Below are positions 17,019 through 25,539 of a stretch of DNA of 64,000 bases, piece by piece. Location: assembly GCF_024171485.1 (NCBI RefSeq), contig NZ_JALJZX010000001.1, positions 372,001-436,000 on the forward strand, in the 5' to 3' direction. The notes below the pieces were generated by a model. That model ran no database searches. It was not told the origin of the DNA and saw only the letters and a program-made list of their open reading frames with translations. The DNA comes from Chryseobacterium sp. HSC-36S06. Its GTDB lineage: Bacteria > Bacteroidota > Bacteroidia > Flavobacteriales > Weeksellaceae. The stretch's first letter is position 1. Each line of letters begins with the position of its first letter. The position numbers and the translations under genes were made by a program.

Positions 17019-17663
17019 TTACAGTTTATTTCCATGAATAGGACAGTAAACATAGTTTCCGGGGAGCTTCTCCTGATTTACAGGACATGTTTTATCCGAA
17101 AGTAAGGACACCAAAGGAAGCTGCCATGTAAAAACATCTTTATTCACTTCAACTTTAAATTCGCCTGCTTTTCTTGGATCAATCATAATTTTACCGTCTT
17201 TTTTGTTGTTATAAACGAAAAACGACATTCCCGAACCCATCTTTCCTGCCATTTCAGTAAACAGTGGTTTCAGTACTTCATTGATGATGATTGCAACTTT
17301 TCCATCTATTTGTGAATCTTTTAAAAGAGGAACTTTTTCACCCTGAAGTCCGTAGAGGGTGACTCCGTTATTAAGTTTATTGACTTTGAAATCAGTACCA
17401 TTTATAGTATAATCTCCAGCGATAATAATAGTATATTCTTCAAGTAAATCCTTTATATAAGCGATTTGTTCAGGGGTAGCTCCTCCATTTTCTCCAATAG
17501 CAAGTTCCCAGTAATCAGCGGGAATCCACCATACAAGTTTAAGGTTTCCTTGAGACTGTCTTGTGTATTGTATTTCCTCAAGCATTTTTTCAGAGGTGCT
17601 TTTTTGCTGTGCAGAAATCTGAAGTCCGGCAAAAAAGGTAAGTAAAAAAAGTATTTTTTTCAT
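17019..17663 (-). CDS. Exported protein of unknown function with C-terminal Cys pairs
   Basis: The 214-residue protein starts at the ATG at 17663 (MKKILFLL), which begins a signal peptide ending near AQQKS. The mature part is a mixed alpha/beta protein with WWIPADYWELA, a conserved-looking loop GENGGATPEQ, and near the end CPVNQEKL ... YCPIHGNKL, which could form a small metal-binding or disulfide knuckle. I do not recognise a family. It begins ten bases after guaC ends, so it is probably in the same transcript. Confidence 0.72.
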   Translation of the reverse strand: MKKILFLLTFFAGLQISAQQKSTSEKMLEEIQYTRQSQGNLKLVWWIPADYWELAIGENGGATPEQIAYIKDLLEEYTIIIAGDYTINGTDFKVNKLNNGVTLYGLQGEKVPLLKDSQIDGKVAIIINEVLKPLFTEMAGKMGSGMSFFVYNNKKDGKIMIDPRKAGEFKVEVNKDVFTWQLPLVSLLSDKTCPVNQEKLPGNYVYCPIHGNKL

Positions 17664-17673
17664 TGATAATGGC

Positions 17674-18714
17674 TTAATTCCCAAAAACCTCATTATGCTG
17701 CTCCGCCACTCGGATAAAAGTGGTCCTTTTCGACAGTTCGCGCAGTTCTGACGCGCCTACATAAGTACACGTAGACCGCACGCCGCCCAGAATATCTTTC
17801 ACAGTCTCCGAAACCGGTCCTTTATAGGGAACTTTCACGGTTTTTCCTTCAGAAGCGCGGTATTCAGCCACGCCACCCGCGTGTTTATCCATCGCGGTCT
17901 GCGAACTCATTCCGTAAAAAAGCCTGAATTTCTTGCCGTGTTCTTCTACAATATCGCCGCCACTTTCATCATGCCCCGCGAACATACCGCCCAACATCAC
18001 GAAATCGGCACCGCCGCCAAAGGCTTTTGCCACATCTCCCGGAATTTTGCAGCCGCCATCAGAAATAATATGTCCGCCAAGTCCGTGTGCAGCATCGGCA
18101 CACTCAATAATAGCTGAAAGTTGTGGGTAACCCACGCCGGTTTTAATCCTTGTGGTACACACAGAACCCGGCCCGATTCCCACTTTTATGATGTCCGCTC
18201 CGGCCAGAATAAGCTCCTCAACCATTTCTCCGGTCACCACGTTTCCTGCCATAATTGTTTTGTTCGGAAAATTCCTGCGGGTGTTCTTTACAAACTCAAC
18301 AAAATGTTCGGAATAACCGTTGGCAACATCGATGCAGAGAAATTCTATTTTTGGATGCTGACCGATAATCTGTTTGATTTTTTCTTCATCAGCTTTCCCG
18401 GTTCCTGTGCTTAATGCGATATAATCATAAATCGAGTCGGGCTGACTGTTCAGAAAAGCACTCCATTCTTCCGGAGTATAATGTTTGTGAATGGCAGTAA
18501 TAATTTTTTCTTTCGCCAGTGCTTCTGCCATTTCGAAAGTTCCTACCGTATCCATATTGGCGGCGATAATCGGCACGCCGCTCCACTTTTTCTTTGAATT
18601 CACAAACGTGAAATTCCGTTCTAAACTTACCTGAGATCTCGATTTCAGCGTAGATCGTTTCGGGCGGATCATTACGTCCTTAAAGCCCAATTTTATTTCG
18701 TATTCTATTCGCAT
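17674..18714 (-). CDS. guaC: GMP reductase
   Basis: GuaC converts GMP to IMP with NADPH, releasing ammonia, and so feeds guanine nucleotides back into purine salvage. The 346-residue protein is almost the same length as the E. coli enzyme. It has the IMPDH/GMPR barrel with [13 protein letters not shown] and active-site Cys186, the [11 protein letters not shown] segment near residue 53, and the [18 protein letters not shown] phosphate-binding part. It lacks the CBS domains that IMP dehydrogenase would carry. The start [11 protein letters not shown] at 18714 is chosen; upstream frame is AT-rich and not family-like. Confidence 0.94.
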   Translation of the reverse strand: MRIEYEIKLGFKDVMIRPKRSTLKSRSQVSLERNFTFVNSKKKWSGVPIIAANMDTVGTFEMAEALAKEKIITAIHKHYTPEEWSAFLNSQPDSIYDYIALSTGTGKADEEKIKQIIGQHPKIEFLCIDVANGYSEHFVEFVKNTRRNFPNKTIMAGNVVTGEMVEELILAGADIIKVGIGPGSVCTTRIKTGVGYPQLSAIIECADAAHGLGGHIISDGGCKIPGDVAKAFGGGADFVMLGGMFAGHDESGGDIVEEHGKKFRLFYGMSSQTAMDKHAGGVAEYRASEGKTVKVPYKGPVSETVKDILGGVRSTCTYVGASELRELSKRTTFIRVAEQHNEVFGN

Positions 18715-18837
18715 TCTGCTGTTTTTTACTTTTAAGTGAGTAACTAAGGTAAGCGAAATAAATTTTAGAAGCAAAAATGTAATAAAGCCATTTTGGATGA
18801 ATTTAACCAGACGAAAAAGGTTTTGCACTTTCTAAAC

Positions 18838-19236
18838 TCAGTCTTTCAGATACACTTCCAGCTGCAGCTTGAGCCATGGGCCTTCCCATTCTTTGGCGGC
18901 CACTTTCGCGTAGAACTGCTTTCCCGCGTCCATCAGTCTGGCGATGGTCTGGTTTTTCGACTTGGGAATATACCCCAGCTTCTGGTCTTTAAAAAGGACT
19001 TTCACTGCAAAGCGGTCAAACTCATTATCGGGTTCCCGCTGCAGCATGAGCTCCGAAATCTTAATTTCGATCTGTGTTTCAATGTCGTGCAGGTTAAGGT
19101 AGGAGGTGCCTGCTACAATGGACTCCAGCGCCAGAATATCTTCTTCAAAAGCTTTAAAGGTAATCTGCCCTCCACTGATGAGTTTCAGCAGTGCAGGATC
19201 CGTTTTGCTGAGTCCGGTGTTGGGGTTATCGCTCAT
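18838..19236 (-). CDS. Stand-alone HIRAN domain protein
   Basis: The 132-residue protein carries one HIRAN domain at about 38-130: VAGTSYLN (41-48), the core REPDNEFDRFAVKV (67-80), then LGYIPKSKNQTIARLMDAG. HIRAN domains bind the 3' ends of single-stranded DNA in HLTF and occur in SNF2 helicases, nucleases and as free proteins in bacteria and phages. Here it is alone and no partner enzyme is fused. Its start overlaps the end of the J-domain-like gene by 11 bases, so the two are co-translated. The DNA looks more GC-rich than its neighbours. Confidence 0.85.
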   Translation of the reverse strand: MSDNPNTGLSKTDPALLKLISGGQITFKAFEEDILALESIVAGTSYLNLHDIETQIEIKISELMLQREPDNEFDRFAVKVLFKDQKLGYIPKSKNQTIARLMDAGKQFYAKVAAKEWEGPWLKLQLEVYLKD

Positions 19237-20020
19237 AGGTTTCCTTAATGAGTTCGTAATCTGCGGTTTTCTCCGCCAGTGCGGCAATATATTCCTCAAT
19301 ATCTTTAATCACCGCCTGCTGTTTTTCATCTACCCATTCTTCATCGTGCAGCTGGTCGGCGAGACTGAACGGAAAATCGCTTTCCAGCTGTTTTTTCTCA
19401 GCTGTGAGTTCGGTAATGCCGTTTTTTAAAGTATTAATCTGCAGGCGTATTTCTTCTTCCGAAAGATCTTTGGGTTCGCTCTCGGCCGCGGCAACCACGT
19501 CGGCATACACAATTTCCAGGGCTTTGAACCGCTCCAGGTCACCGGTATTATAGGCCTCTTGAAACTGATGCCACACCTCCTTTTGGTCGGGGGTAAGATT
19601 GGGATTGATGTCCGGATGCAGCGCTTTGGCAATATTCCGGAATAGCTTGCGAAGCTCAGCGCTCTCTTCCGGCGAACTCAGATTGCTGAGTACCGCTTTG
19701 CCGAAAGAGATCTTGTTTTTGGCCGCCGTGATCTCGCCAAGGGCTTCACGCGTCATCTTCGCCACAGCGCCTTCAATCTGTTTAAAATCTGGATAAACGC
19801 CAAGATTAATCGCTTGGTGCGCGAGCTGAATCTTTTTCTTCAGCGCTTTAAGTTCAATCTGGAGTTCGAGCAATTCTACTTCATATTTTCCGATTTGGGT
19901 GGAATACAGCGCTTCAAGCTGCACTTTCCCCCAGTTTTTCATCACCTCTACTTCATTGAGAAGAGCGGTATAACCGGATTTAAGGTACTGAAGGTCGGTA
20001 TGAAGTTCCTGGGTTGTCAT
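19226..20020 (-). CDS. J-domain-like coiled-coil protein
   Basis: The 264-residue protein is mostly helical. Residues 1-75 and 185-264 look like coiled coils rich in Glu, Lys and Leu. Between them, residues 118-175 resemble a DnaJ domain: an amphipathic helix (ELRKLFRNIAKAL), the HPD signature at 135-137, then a helix (WHQFQEAYNTGDLERFKAL). HPD is the motif that activates DnaK. The N-terminal helix typical of classic DnaJ is replaced by a long coil. No signal peptide is seen. It is read leftward and overlaps the HIRAN gene. I infer a chaperone-recruiting or scaffolding role without direct evidence. Confidence 0.72.
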   Translation of the reverse strand: MTTQELHTDLQYLKSGYTALLNEVEVMKNWGKVQLEALYSTQIGKYEVELLELQIELKALKKKIQLAHQAINLGVYPDFKQIEGAVAKMTREALGEITAAKNKISFGKAVLSNLSSPEESAELRKLFRNIAKALHPDINPNLTPDQKEVWHQFQEAYNTGDLERFKALEIVYADVVAAAESEPKDLSEEEIRLQINTLKNGITELTAEKKQLESDFPFSLADQLHDEEWVDEKQQAVIKDIEEYIAALAEKTADYELIKETYER

Positions 20021-20471
20021 TACTGCAATTTAATAAAAAATCTTTAGAATGCACGGCATACACCAAGGAAGGCCATGAAGGTGATGGCTTGATGTCATCA
20101 ATAATGGTATACTCAAACAATATTTAAAAAACCGCAGTAAACGGTTTGTTTTTAAGCCTATTTTTCTTACTTTTACAACACGCTGCTAATCAGACTGCTG
20201 TATTTCACAGTATCGGTCAAAACCAAGTTATTTTCGCTATTAAATTCTCCCCATCCCCTTACTGTAAACAGATCCCCGAGGTTGAGCCGTAGTTGCGCCA
20301 TAATTGCGCCGTACTTCCCTGTACACTCCTTCAGGTGTCCCTCCGGACTCCTTCGGGAAAGAAGCATGTATCCCGAAGGTGATCCGAGCCAAGTCCGAAT
20401 CATCCCCGAACGAGGTCCTTCCAAGGAGGTGGATTGCAGGAGGGAAAAAATAAAGAAGGTTAGCGGTAAGG
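20021..20471. other. Intergenic block with GC-rich structured sequence
   Basis: This 451-base gap splits into an AT-rich part next to the J-domain gene and, at about 20265-20450, a GC-rich stretch. The latter holds a 9-base inverted repeat CCTTCGGGA (20350-20358) and TCCCGAAGG (20371-20379), repeats of TTGCGCC, and several short words such as TCCGGA, TCCGAG and TCCGAA. One minus-strand frame (20173-20424) is open but looks like translated repeat, not a gene. Confidence 0.55.
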
Positions 20472-21236
20472 TTATTCCAGAATTCCTTTAAGATCTTTCA
20501 TATATTCATAAGCCGTTAAATCAAATTTCACCGGAACCACCGAAATATAACCTTCCGACAGGGCTACTTCATCAGCATCAGGACTCGTATCCATATTATT
20601 GAAATATCCTGAGAGCCAGAAATACGTTTTCCCGTGCGGATTCACCCGCTGGTCAAAGCTTTCTTCCCATTTGGCGTCGGCCTGTTTGCAGACTCTGATG
20701 CCTTTGATTTCATCTTTTGCAAGTTTCGGAATATTTACGTTCAGCACGACACCTTTAGGCATAGGATTTTTCAGAACTTTCTTCACAATTTCCTGAATAT
20801 GGCTTTTTGCCTGAGTGAAATCGGCATCCCACGAAAAATCAAGAAGCGAAAAACCAATCGCCTGAAGTCCTTCTACACCGGCCTCAACCGCTGCCGACAT
20901 GGTTCCGGAATAAATAACATTTATGGAGGAATTCGCGCCGTGATTGATACCTGAAACTACGATATCCGGTTTTCGGGTAAGAATTTTGTCGAGCGCAAAT
21001 TTTACGCAGTCCACCGGCGTTCCGCTTAAGGAGTAATCTTTCTGCGGACCTTCCAGATTTATTTCTTCAAACGTAAGGGTAGAGTTGATGGTGATGGCGT
21101 GACCTTTTCCGCTTTGGGGTGAGTTGGGTGCTACCACCACCACCTCACCGATTTCATTCATAAAACTTACTAAATTCCGTACGCCGGGTGCGGTAATTCC
21201 GTCGTCATTTGTTACTAATATCAAAGGTCTGTGCAT
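20472..21236 (-). CDS. surE: 5'/3'-nucleotidase SurE
   Basis: SurE removes phosphate from nucleoside monophosphates and is linked to stationary-phase survival. The 254-residue protein starts MHRPLILVTNDDG with the metal-binding Asp pair at 11-12, has PQSGKGHAIT with the conserved Ser, GTPVDCVKFAL, and SGINHGANSSINVIYSGTM with metal-binding Asn. The start at 21236 gives the usual N-terminus; an upstream in-frame start is less likely. It is divergent from the prc gene and each has a -7 box in the 136-base gap. Confidence 0.95.
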   Translation of the reverse strand: MHRPLILVTNDDGITAPGVRNLVSFMNEIGEVVVVAPNSPQSGKGHAITINSTLTFEEINLEGPQKDYSLSGTPVDCVKFALDKILTRKPDIVVSGINHGANSSINVIYSGTMSAAVEAGVEGLQAIGFSLLDFSWDADFTQAKSHIQEIVKKVLKNPMPKGVVLNVNIPKLAKDEIKGIRVCKQADAKWEESFDQRVNPHGKTYFWLSGYFNNMDTSPDADEVALSEGYISVVPVKFDLTAYEYMKDLKGILE

Positions 21237-21279
21237 ATAAATAAGGGTTTTCAACAAAATTACTTAAAAATATAGTGTT

Positions 21280-21287
21280 CAAATATA
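21280..21287 (-). promoter_or_regulatory. -7 promoter box for surE
   Basis: Reads TATATTTG on the minus strand, a perfect TAnnTTTG match, about 44 bases before the surE start codon. Confidence 0.5.
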
Positions 21288-21297
21288 AATAAGGTAT

Positions 21298-21305
21298 TAA
21301 TTTTG
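21298..21305 (+). promoter_or_regulatory. -7 promoter box for prc
   Basis: TAATTTTG fits TAnnTTTG. The transcript would carry a leader of about 60 bases that contains a small hairpin (CCTGT ... ACAGG). Confidence 0.45.
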
Positions 21306-21372
21306 ATACTTTGTAAAATCCTGTAACAAAACAGGAATAACCTTAACCAATCAGATATTAGTAAATAATTAT

Positions 21373-23493
21373 ATGTTCAAGAAATTAAAAATCAATACTT
21401 TACTGCTGTTCATTCCGCTTACAAGCTTAGTGTTCTGCTTTAATTCCCCAAAAAATGATGACGATAAAATGTCAACAATTATGGTGAGCGTAAAAAATAC
21501 GCTCAGTTATCTTCACTACGCTCCGAAACCCATTAATGATGCTTATTCTCAGGACGTTTACAAGCACTATTTCGAAATGGTAGATGCTTCTAAAAGATAT
21601 TTCCTTCAATCTGATATGGACGAGTTTGCCAAACATAAAACCAAGCTTGATGATTACCTGAACCAAGGTGATTTGACCTTCTATAAACTCACGATAGACA
21701 GGCTTTATCAAAGGGTTGATGAAATCGATAAGATTACCCAGGATATCTTGAGCAAACCTATTAATTTAGAGGAAGATGAAACGCTGGTTCTTGAGCCTAA
21801 ACTCAAGAAGAATTCCACCAACGCTAAGGAACTTTCGGCAGAATGGAAAAAATACATTAAGTATAATATTCTTCAGGAAATGGAATCTTTAAGCGCTAAA
21901 GAAGAAATGCAGAAAGAGAAAAAAGATTCTGTTCAGAAGTTTAATCTGAAGGATACTATCAAACTTGAAATCCTTACTCCCGAACAGAAAAGAGTTAAAG
22001 CAACAGAAGAGGTTAAAGACCTTATCACCGACACTTTCAGAAGGTTTAAGAAAAGAAACAAGATGGATTGGTTTACAGTTTATATGAATGCATATACTGA
22101 AGTTTTCGATCCGCACACGAACTATTATTCCCCGAAAAATAAGGAAGATTTCGATACGCAGTTCACTGGAAAAGTAATCGGAATCGGTGCTATTATTCAG
22201 GAAAAAAGAGGATATCTGTACCTTGGAGCCCTCACGATTGGCGCACCCGCGTGGAAATCGAAACAGCTTTCCGAAGGTGATAAAATCTTAAAAGTACGCT
22301 CGAAACCAAACGAAGATCCTGTAAATGTTGTTGGGATGCTTTCTGACGAAGCTGTTAGATTGATTCGCGGTGAAAAAGGAACAAAAGTGACTTTAACCGT
22401 TGAGAAAAAAGACAAAACCATTAAGGAAGTTACCATGATCCGCGAAGAAGTAGCTATTGAAGATACTTTTGCGCGAAGCATCATTATAAATTCCAAAGAC
22501 GGTAAGAAATATGGATTCATCAATTTGCCCAGTTTCAATGCCGATTTCGAAGATGACAAAGGCAGAAATGCTTCGGATGATATAAAAAATGAACTGGTTA
22601 AACTGAAAGCCCAAAACGTTCAGGGAATTATCCTGGATCTTAGAAATAACGGAGGCGGAAGTTTAACGGAAGTTGGGGACATCCTGGGACTTTTCATGAA
22701 TACCGGACCTTATGTCCAGGTAAAAGACGGGAACGGGAAAATCCAGACTCTTAAAAATAAAAACAGTGTTCCGCTTTGGACAGGTCCTCTGGTAATTATG
22801 CAGAATGAGCTTTCGGCTTCAGCGTCAGAAATTCTTGCAGGGGCTGTTCAGGATTACGGTAGAGGGGTGGTCATCGGATCTCCGCAGTCGTTTGGTAAAG
22901 GAACAGTGCAGACCTTCGTTGATCTGAACAGATTCCTGAATACGAATGATGATTTCGGATCTTTGAAACTTACGATTCAGAAATTTTACCGCGTAACAGG
23001 TGAATCTACTCAAAGAAAAGGTATTGAATCCGACTTCAAAATGAAGGATTTCTTTACCTATGCAGAGATTGGCGAGAGGTATGATGATTACGCCCTGGCG
23101 TGGGATAAAATTCCTGCAGTTCCTTATCAGCCGATGAACTACTTCAAAGCTCAGGCAATACAGAAAGATATGGAAGCCAGATTGATGACCAACAAAGCTT
23201 ACCAGTTGGTTCAGGAATCAGCACTGTGGAAGGAAAATCTGGATAAAGAGGAAAGTATTTCTCTCAATCAAACCAAATTCAATGAAGTGATGAAAACGAG
23301 AAAAGCACAGATTGAGAAATTCAAAGCGCTGGATAAATTCAATAACGGGCTTACCTTCACTTTAAATCCGGATGAAGTAATCCGCGAGAAAAAAGATGAG
23401 GCATTTGCTAAGAAATCACAGAACTGGACGAAAAATCTTCAGCGCGACCTGTATCTTCAGGAAGCAGTTGCGATTGCCGCACAGATGAAATAA
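21373..23493 (+). CDS. prc: Carboxy-terminal-processing protease (Tsp/Prc, S41 family)
   Basis: Prc is a periplasmic serine protease that trims C-termini and degrades tagged or misfolded envelope proteins. The 706-residue protein has a signal peptide (about 1-24), an N-terminal helical region containing FDPHTNYYSP near residue 240, a PDZ domain (about 250-330), the S41 core with GIILDLRNNGGGSLTE, the SASASEI nucleophile motif near 480-486 and the lysine of SFGKGTVQ near 511. A C-terminal Prc-type tail with long helices follows. A terminator comes directly after, so it is likely a single transcription unit. Confidence 0.93.
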   Translation: MFKKLKINTLLLFIPLTSLVFCFNSPKNDDDKMSTIMVSVKNTLSYLHYAPKPINDAYSQDVYKHYFEMVDASKRYFLQSDMDEFAKHKTKLDDYLNQGDLTFYKLTIDRLYQRVDEIDKITQDILSKPINLEEDETLVLEPKLKKNSTNAKELSAEWKKYIKYNILQEMESLSAKEEMQKEKKDSVQKFNLKDTIKLEILTPEQKRVKATEEVKDLITDTFRRFKKRNKMDWFTVYMNAYTEVFDPHTNYYSPKNKEDFDTQFTGKVIGIGAIIQEKRGYLYLGALTIGAPAWKSKQLSEGDKILKVRSKPNEDPVNVVGMLSDEAVRLIRGEKGTKVTLTVEKKDKTIKEVTMIREEVAIEDTFARSIIINSKDGKKYGFINLPSFNADFEDDKGRNASDDIKNELVKLKAQNVQGIILDLRNNGGGSLTEVGDILGLFMNTGPYVQVKDGNGKIQTLKNKNSVPLWTGPLVIMQNELSASASEILAGAVQDYGRGVVIGSPQSFGKGTVQTFVDLNRFLNTNDDFGSLKLTIQKFYRVTGESTQRKGIESDFKMKDFFTYAEIGERYDDYALAWDKIPAVPYQPMNYFKAQAIQKDMEARLMTNKAYQLVQESALWKENLDKEESISLNQTKFNEVMKTRKAQIEKFKALDKFNNGLTFTLNPDEVIREKKDEAFAKKSQNWTKNLQRDLYLQEAVAIAAQMK

Positions 23494-23510
23494 TCAACAT
23501 TACACACAAT

Positions 23511-23539
23511 AAAACCACCGCACAAGTCGGTGGTTTTTT
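23511..23539 (+). terminator. Terminator of prc
   Basis: A ten-base stem, AAAACCACCG (23511-23520) with CGGTGGTTTT (23528-23537), seven-base loop and T-run. Confidence 0.85.
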
Positions 23540-23580
23540 GTTTACAGTTCAGGCGTGGAATTTTGCCTCTCAGCAAGATA

Positions 23581-23588
23581 TAATTTTG
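23581..23588 (+). promoter_or_regulatory. -7 promoter box for the kinase-2TM-regulator operon
   Basis: TAATTTTG matches TAnnTTTG and lies 42 bases before the histidine kinase start codon. Confidence 0.4.
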
Positions 23589-23630
23589 TATATCTTTATT
23601 TTGACATAGTTTTACTGAAGAATTTAAACA

Positions 23631-24947
23631 ATGAAAAGAAAAGATTTTTATAACATCCTTACAATATCGCTCGGTGCGGGGCTGTTTTTCTTTACTTTTT
23701 TCGACAGTGAAAAGACGGTGCAGAATTTTCTTTTCACTTTGGGAGTCTCGCTGTTTTATACGGTGATGATCTCCACCGCAAACCACCTTATCAATTCGTT
23801 TCTGAACAGAAAATTTTCCTGGGTTGATCATACCCGGCAACGAACCATTTTCGGGATTATTGCCACGGTTTTGGGCAATGTAATATTGGTTCTTCTTTGC
23901 AATTACATTGTATTTATAGTCATTAAAAACGAAGATTCCGCTGAGTTTTTTTCAGATACTATGAACCTTGTAAACTGGTTTATGATCAATTTTGCCCTCA
24001 TGATTTCTGCGATGTTACATGCTAAAGGTTTTATTGAGGAATGGAAAAAATCTGCCCGCAAAGAAATCGTAGAGCAGAAATTAATCGCCAAATCTGCCAA
24101 CGCGCAGTTCGAAAGTCTAAAGAACCAGCTCGACCCGCATTTCCTCTTCAATTCATTGAATGTACTAAGTTCCCTTATTGATGAAAACCCTGATCAGGCG
24201 CAGCATTTCACCGCCTCAATGTCGAAGATTTACCGCTATGTTTTAGAGCAGAAAAATAAGGAGTTGGTGACCGTTGAAGAAGAACTTGATTTTGCGCGAA
24301 CTTATTGCGATTTATTAAAAACCAGATTCGAGGACAGTGTAAATTTTGAATTCAACGTCAGTGAAAGCGATTTGAAATTTTATGTGGTACCGCTCTCGCT
24401 ACAGCTGCTGCTGGAAAACTGCATCAAACATAATTTCGCCACGGCGCAGAAGCCGCTTACTATGAAAATTTATTCTGAACAGGGCTTTCTTTTGATTGAA
24501 AATAATCTTCAGGCCCGCGAACAGATGAAAGAAAGTGCCGGGATAGGTCTCGCAAACATTGTACAGCGTTACTCATTACTCACTAAACAAAATGTCTTTA
24601 TCGAAAAATCGGAGGATTTCTTCCGTGTCAAAATACCCATATTAACACAAAAAATAACTGCCATGACTACACAGCCAACCCAGGAATCGATGGCTTATGA
24701 AAGAGCCTCAAAAAGAGTGAAAGAACTGAAAGGTTTCTACGGAAATTTAATCTCCTACTGCCTTGTAATCCCGTTTCTCATCTTCGTAAATCTGTACACC
24801 GTACCGCAATACCACTGGTTTTGGTGGCCGATGTTGGGGTGGGGAATTGGCCTGGCTTCCCATGCCCTTCAGGTCTTCGGAATCGGCCGGAGCTGGGAAG
24901 AAAAACAGATCCAGAAAATTTTAGATAAAGAAAAATACAAAAACTAA
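23631..24947 (+). CDS. LytS-type sensor histidine kinase fused to a 2TM domain
   Basis: Residues 1-135 hold four hydrophobic segments without a clear sensor domain. Residues 155-335 form a LytS/YehU-type kinase: NQLDPHFLFNSLN near 165-177 contains the phospho-accepting His, and an N-box LLLENCIKHN and a GIGLANI loop bind ATP. From Met345 on (ATG at 24663) the chain becomes a 2TM domain with ASKRVKELKGFYGN, two membrane helices with HWFWWP between, and the SWEEKQIQKIL end. In relatives I recall kinase and 2TM protein as separate genes. The join lies at a run of six As where losing one A would give a stop. The operon continues with two 2TM proteins and a LytTR regulator. Confidence 0.88.
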   Translation: MKRKDFYNILTISLGAGLFFFTFFDSEKTVQNFLFTLGVSLFYTVMISTANHLINSFLNRKFSWVDHTRQRTIFGIIATVLGNVILVLLCNYIVFIVIKNEDSAEFFSDTMNLVNWFMINFALMISAMLHAKGFIEEWKKSARKEIVEQKLIAKSANAQFESLKNQLDPHFLFNSLNVLSSLIDENPDQAQHFTASMSKIYRYVLEQKNKELVTVEEELDFARTYCDLLKTRFEDSVNFEFNVSESDLKFYVVPLSLQLLLENCIKHNFATAQKPLTMKIYSEQGFLLIENNLQAREQMKESAGIGLANIVQRYSLLTKQNVFIEKSEDFFRVKIPILTQKITAMTTQPTQESMAYERASKRVKELKGFYGNLISYCLVIPFLIFVNLYTVPQYHWFWWPMLGWGIGLASHALQVFGIGRSWEEKQIQKILDKEKYKN

Positions 24948-24952
24948 ATAGT

Positions 24953-25225
24953 ATGGAAAATAATTTAGAGAAATTAAGATTCAACAATGCGAAGAATCGA
25001 GTTGAAGAATTAAGAACGTTTTACATAATGTTAAGTGGTTATTTTTTACTGATGCCCTTTTTAATCTTTATTAATATGAAAACAAATCCTGAATTACATT
25101 GGTTTTGGTTTCCTTTAATTGGATGCGGAATCAGCATTTTGGGATATACGCTTTACGTTTTTGTAGGGAGAGACTGGGAAGAAAAACAGATCCAGAAAAT
25201 TTTAGAAAAAGAAAATCAGCTATAA
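24953..25225 (+). CDS. 2TM domain protein
   Basis: The 90-residue protein is one 2TM domain: an amphipathic start (NAKNRVEELRTFYI), two membrane helices at about 25-43 and 56-73, the loop LHWFWFPLIG, and a charged tail DWEEKQIQKIL. It is closest to the C-terminal domain of the kinase encoded just upstream; the tail-coding DNA is 41 of 42 bases identical to that of the kinase gene, pointing to recent duplication or gene conversion. Such domains are common beside LytTR systems in Bacteroidota, where they may modulate the kinase in the membrane. That role is inferred. Confidence 0.85.
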   Translation: MENNLEKLRFNNAKNRVEELRTFYIMLSGYFLLMPFLIFINMKTNPELHWFWFPLIGCGISILGYTLYVFVGRDWEEKQIQKILEKENQL

Positions 25226-25234
25226 AAATCAACC

Positions 25235-25525
25235 ATGGAATCACAAAATAACCACGACGCTAAATACGCAGAAGCACAAAAAAAAGTAAAGGAAATGAAG
25301 GGATTTTACATCCATCTTTTTGTCTATATTATTGTAAATCTTTTCATCATTTCACGGAATTTTCAGCAGGGCGATAACCTTGCGGATATTGATAATTACT
25401 GGACCGCCATTTTATGGGGAGTCGGAGTTTTGGTTCACGCGATTGGGGTTTTTGTTCCTAATTTCATTTTGGGAAAAGATTGGGAAGACCGCAAAACCCG
25501 TGAATTGATGGACAAGTATAAATAA
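25235..25525 (+). CDS. 2TM domain protein, second copy
   Basis: The 96-residue protein has the same layout as its neighbour: AQKKVKEMKGFYIHLFVY, two membrane helices with a longer loop (SRNFQQGDNLADIDNYWTA), and a charged end DWEDRKTRELMDKYK. It is more diverged in sequence than the first copy, so it is probably an older duplicate. It lies nine bases after the preceding gene and 14 before the response regulator. The three 2TM domains of this operon could form mixed dimers with the kinase, which is a guess. Confidence 0.85.
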   Translation: MESQNNHDAKYAEAQKKVKEMKGFYIHLFVYIIVNLFIISRNFQQGDNLADIDNYWTAILWGVGVLVHAIGVFVPNFILGKDWEDRKTRELMDKYK

Positions 25526-25539
25526 TTTACACTTCTAAA

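Noticed and set aside
20173..20424. Minus-strand ORF of 83 codons
   Set aside because: It lies inside the GC-rich repeat block, has no family resemblance and its protein looks like translated repeat.
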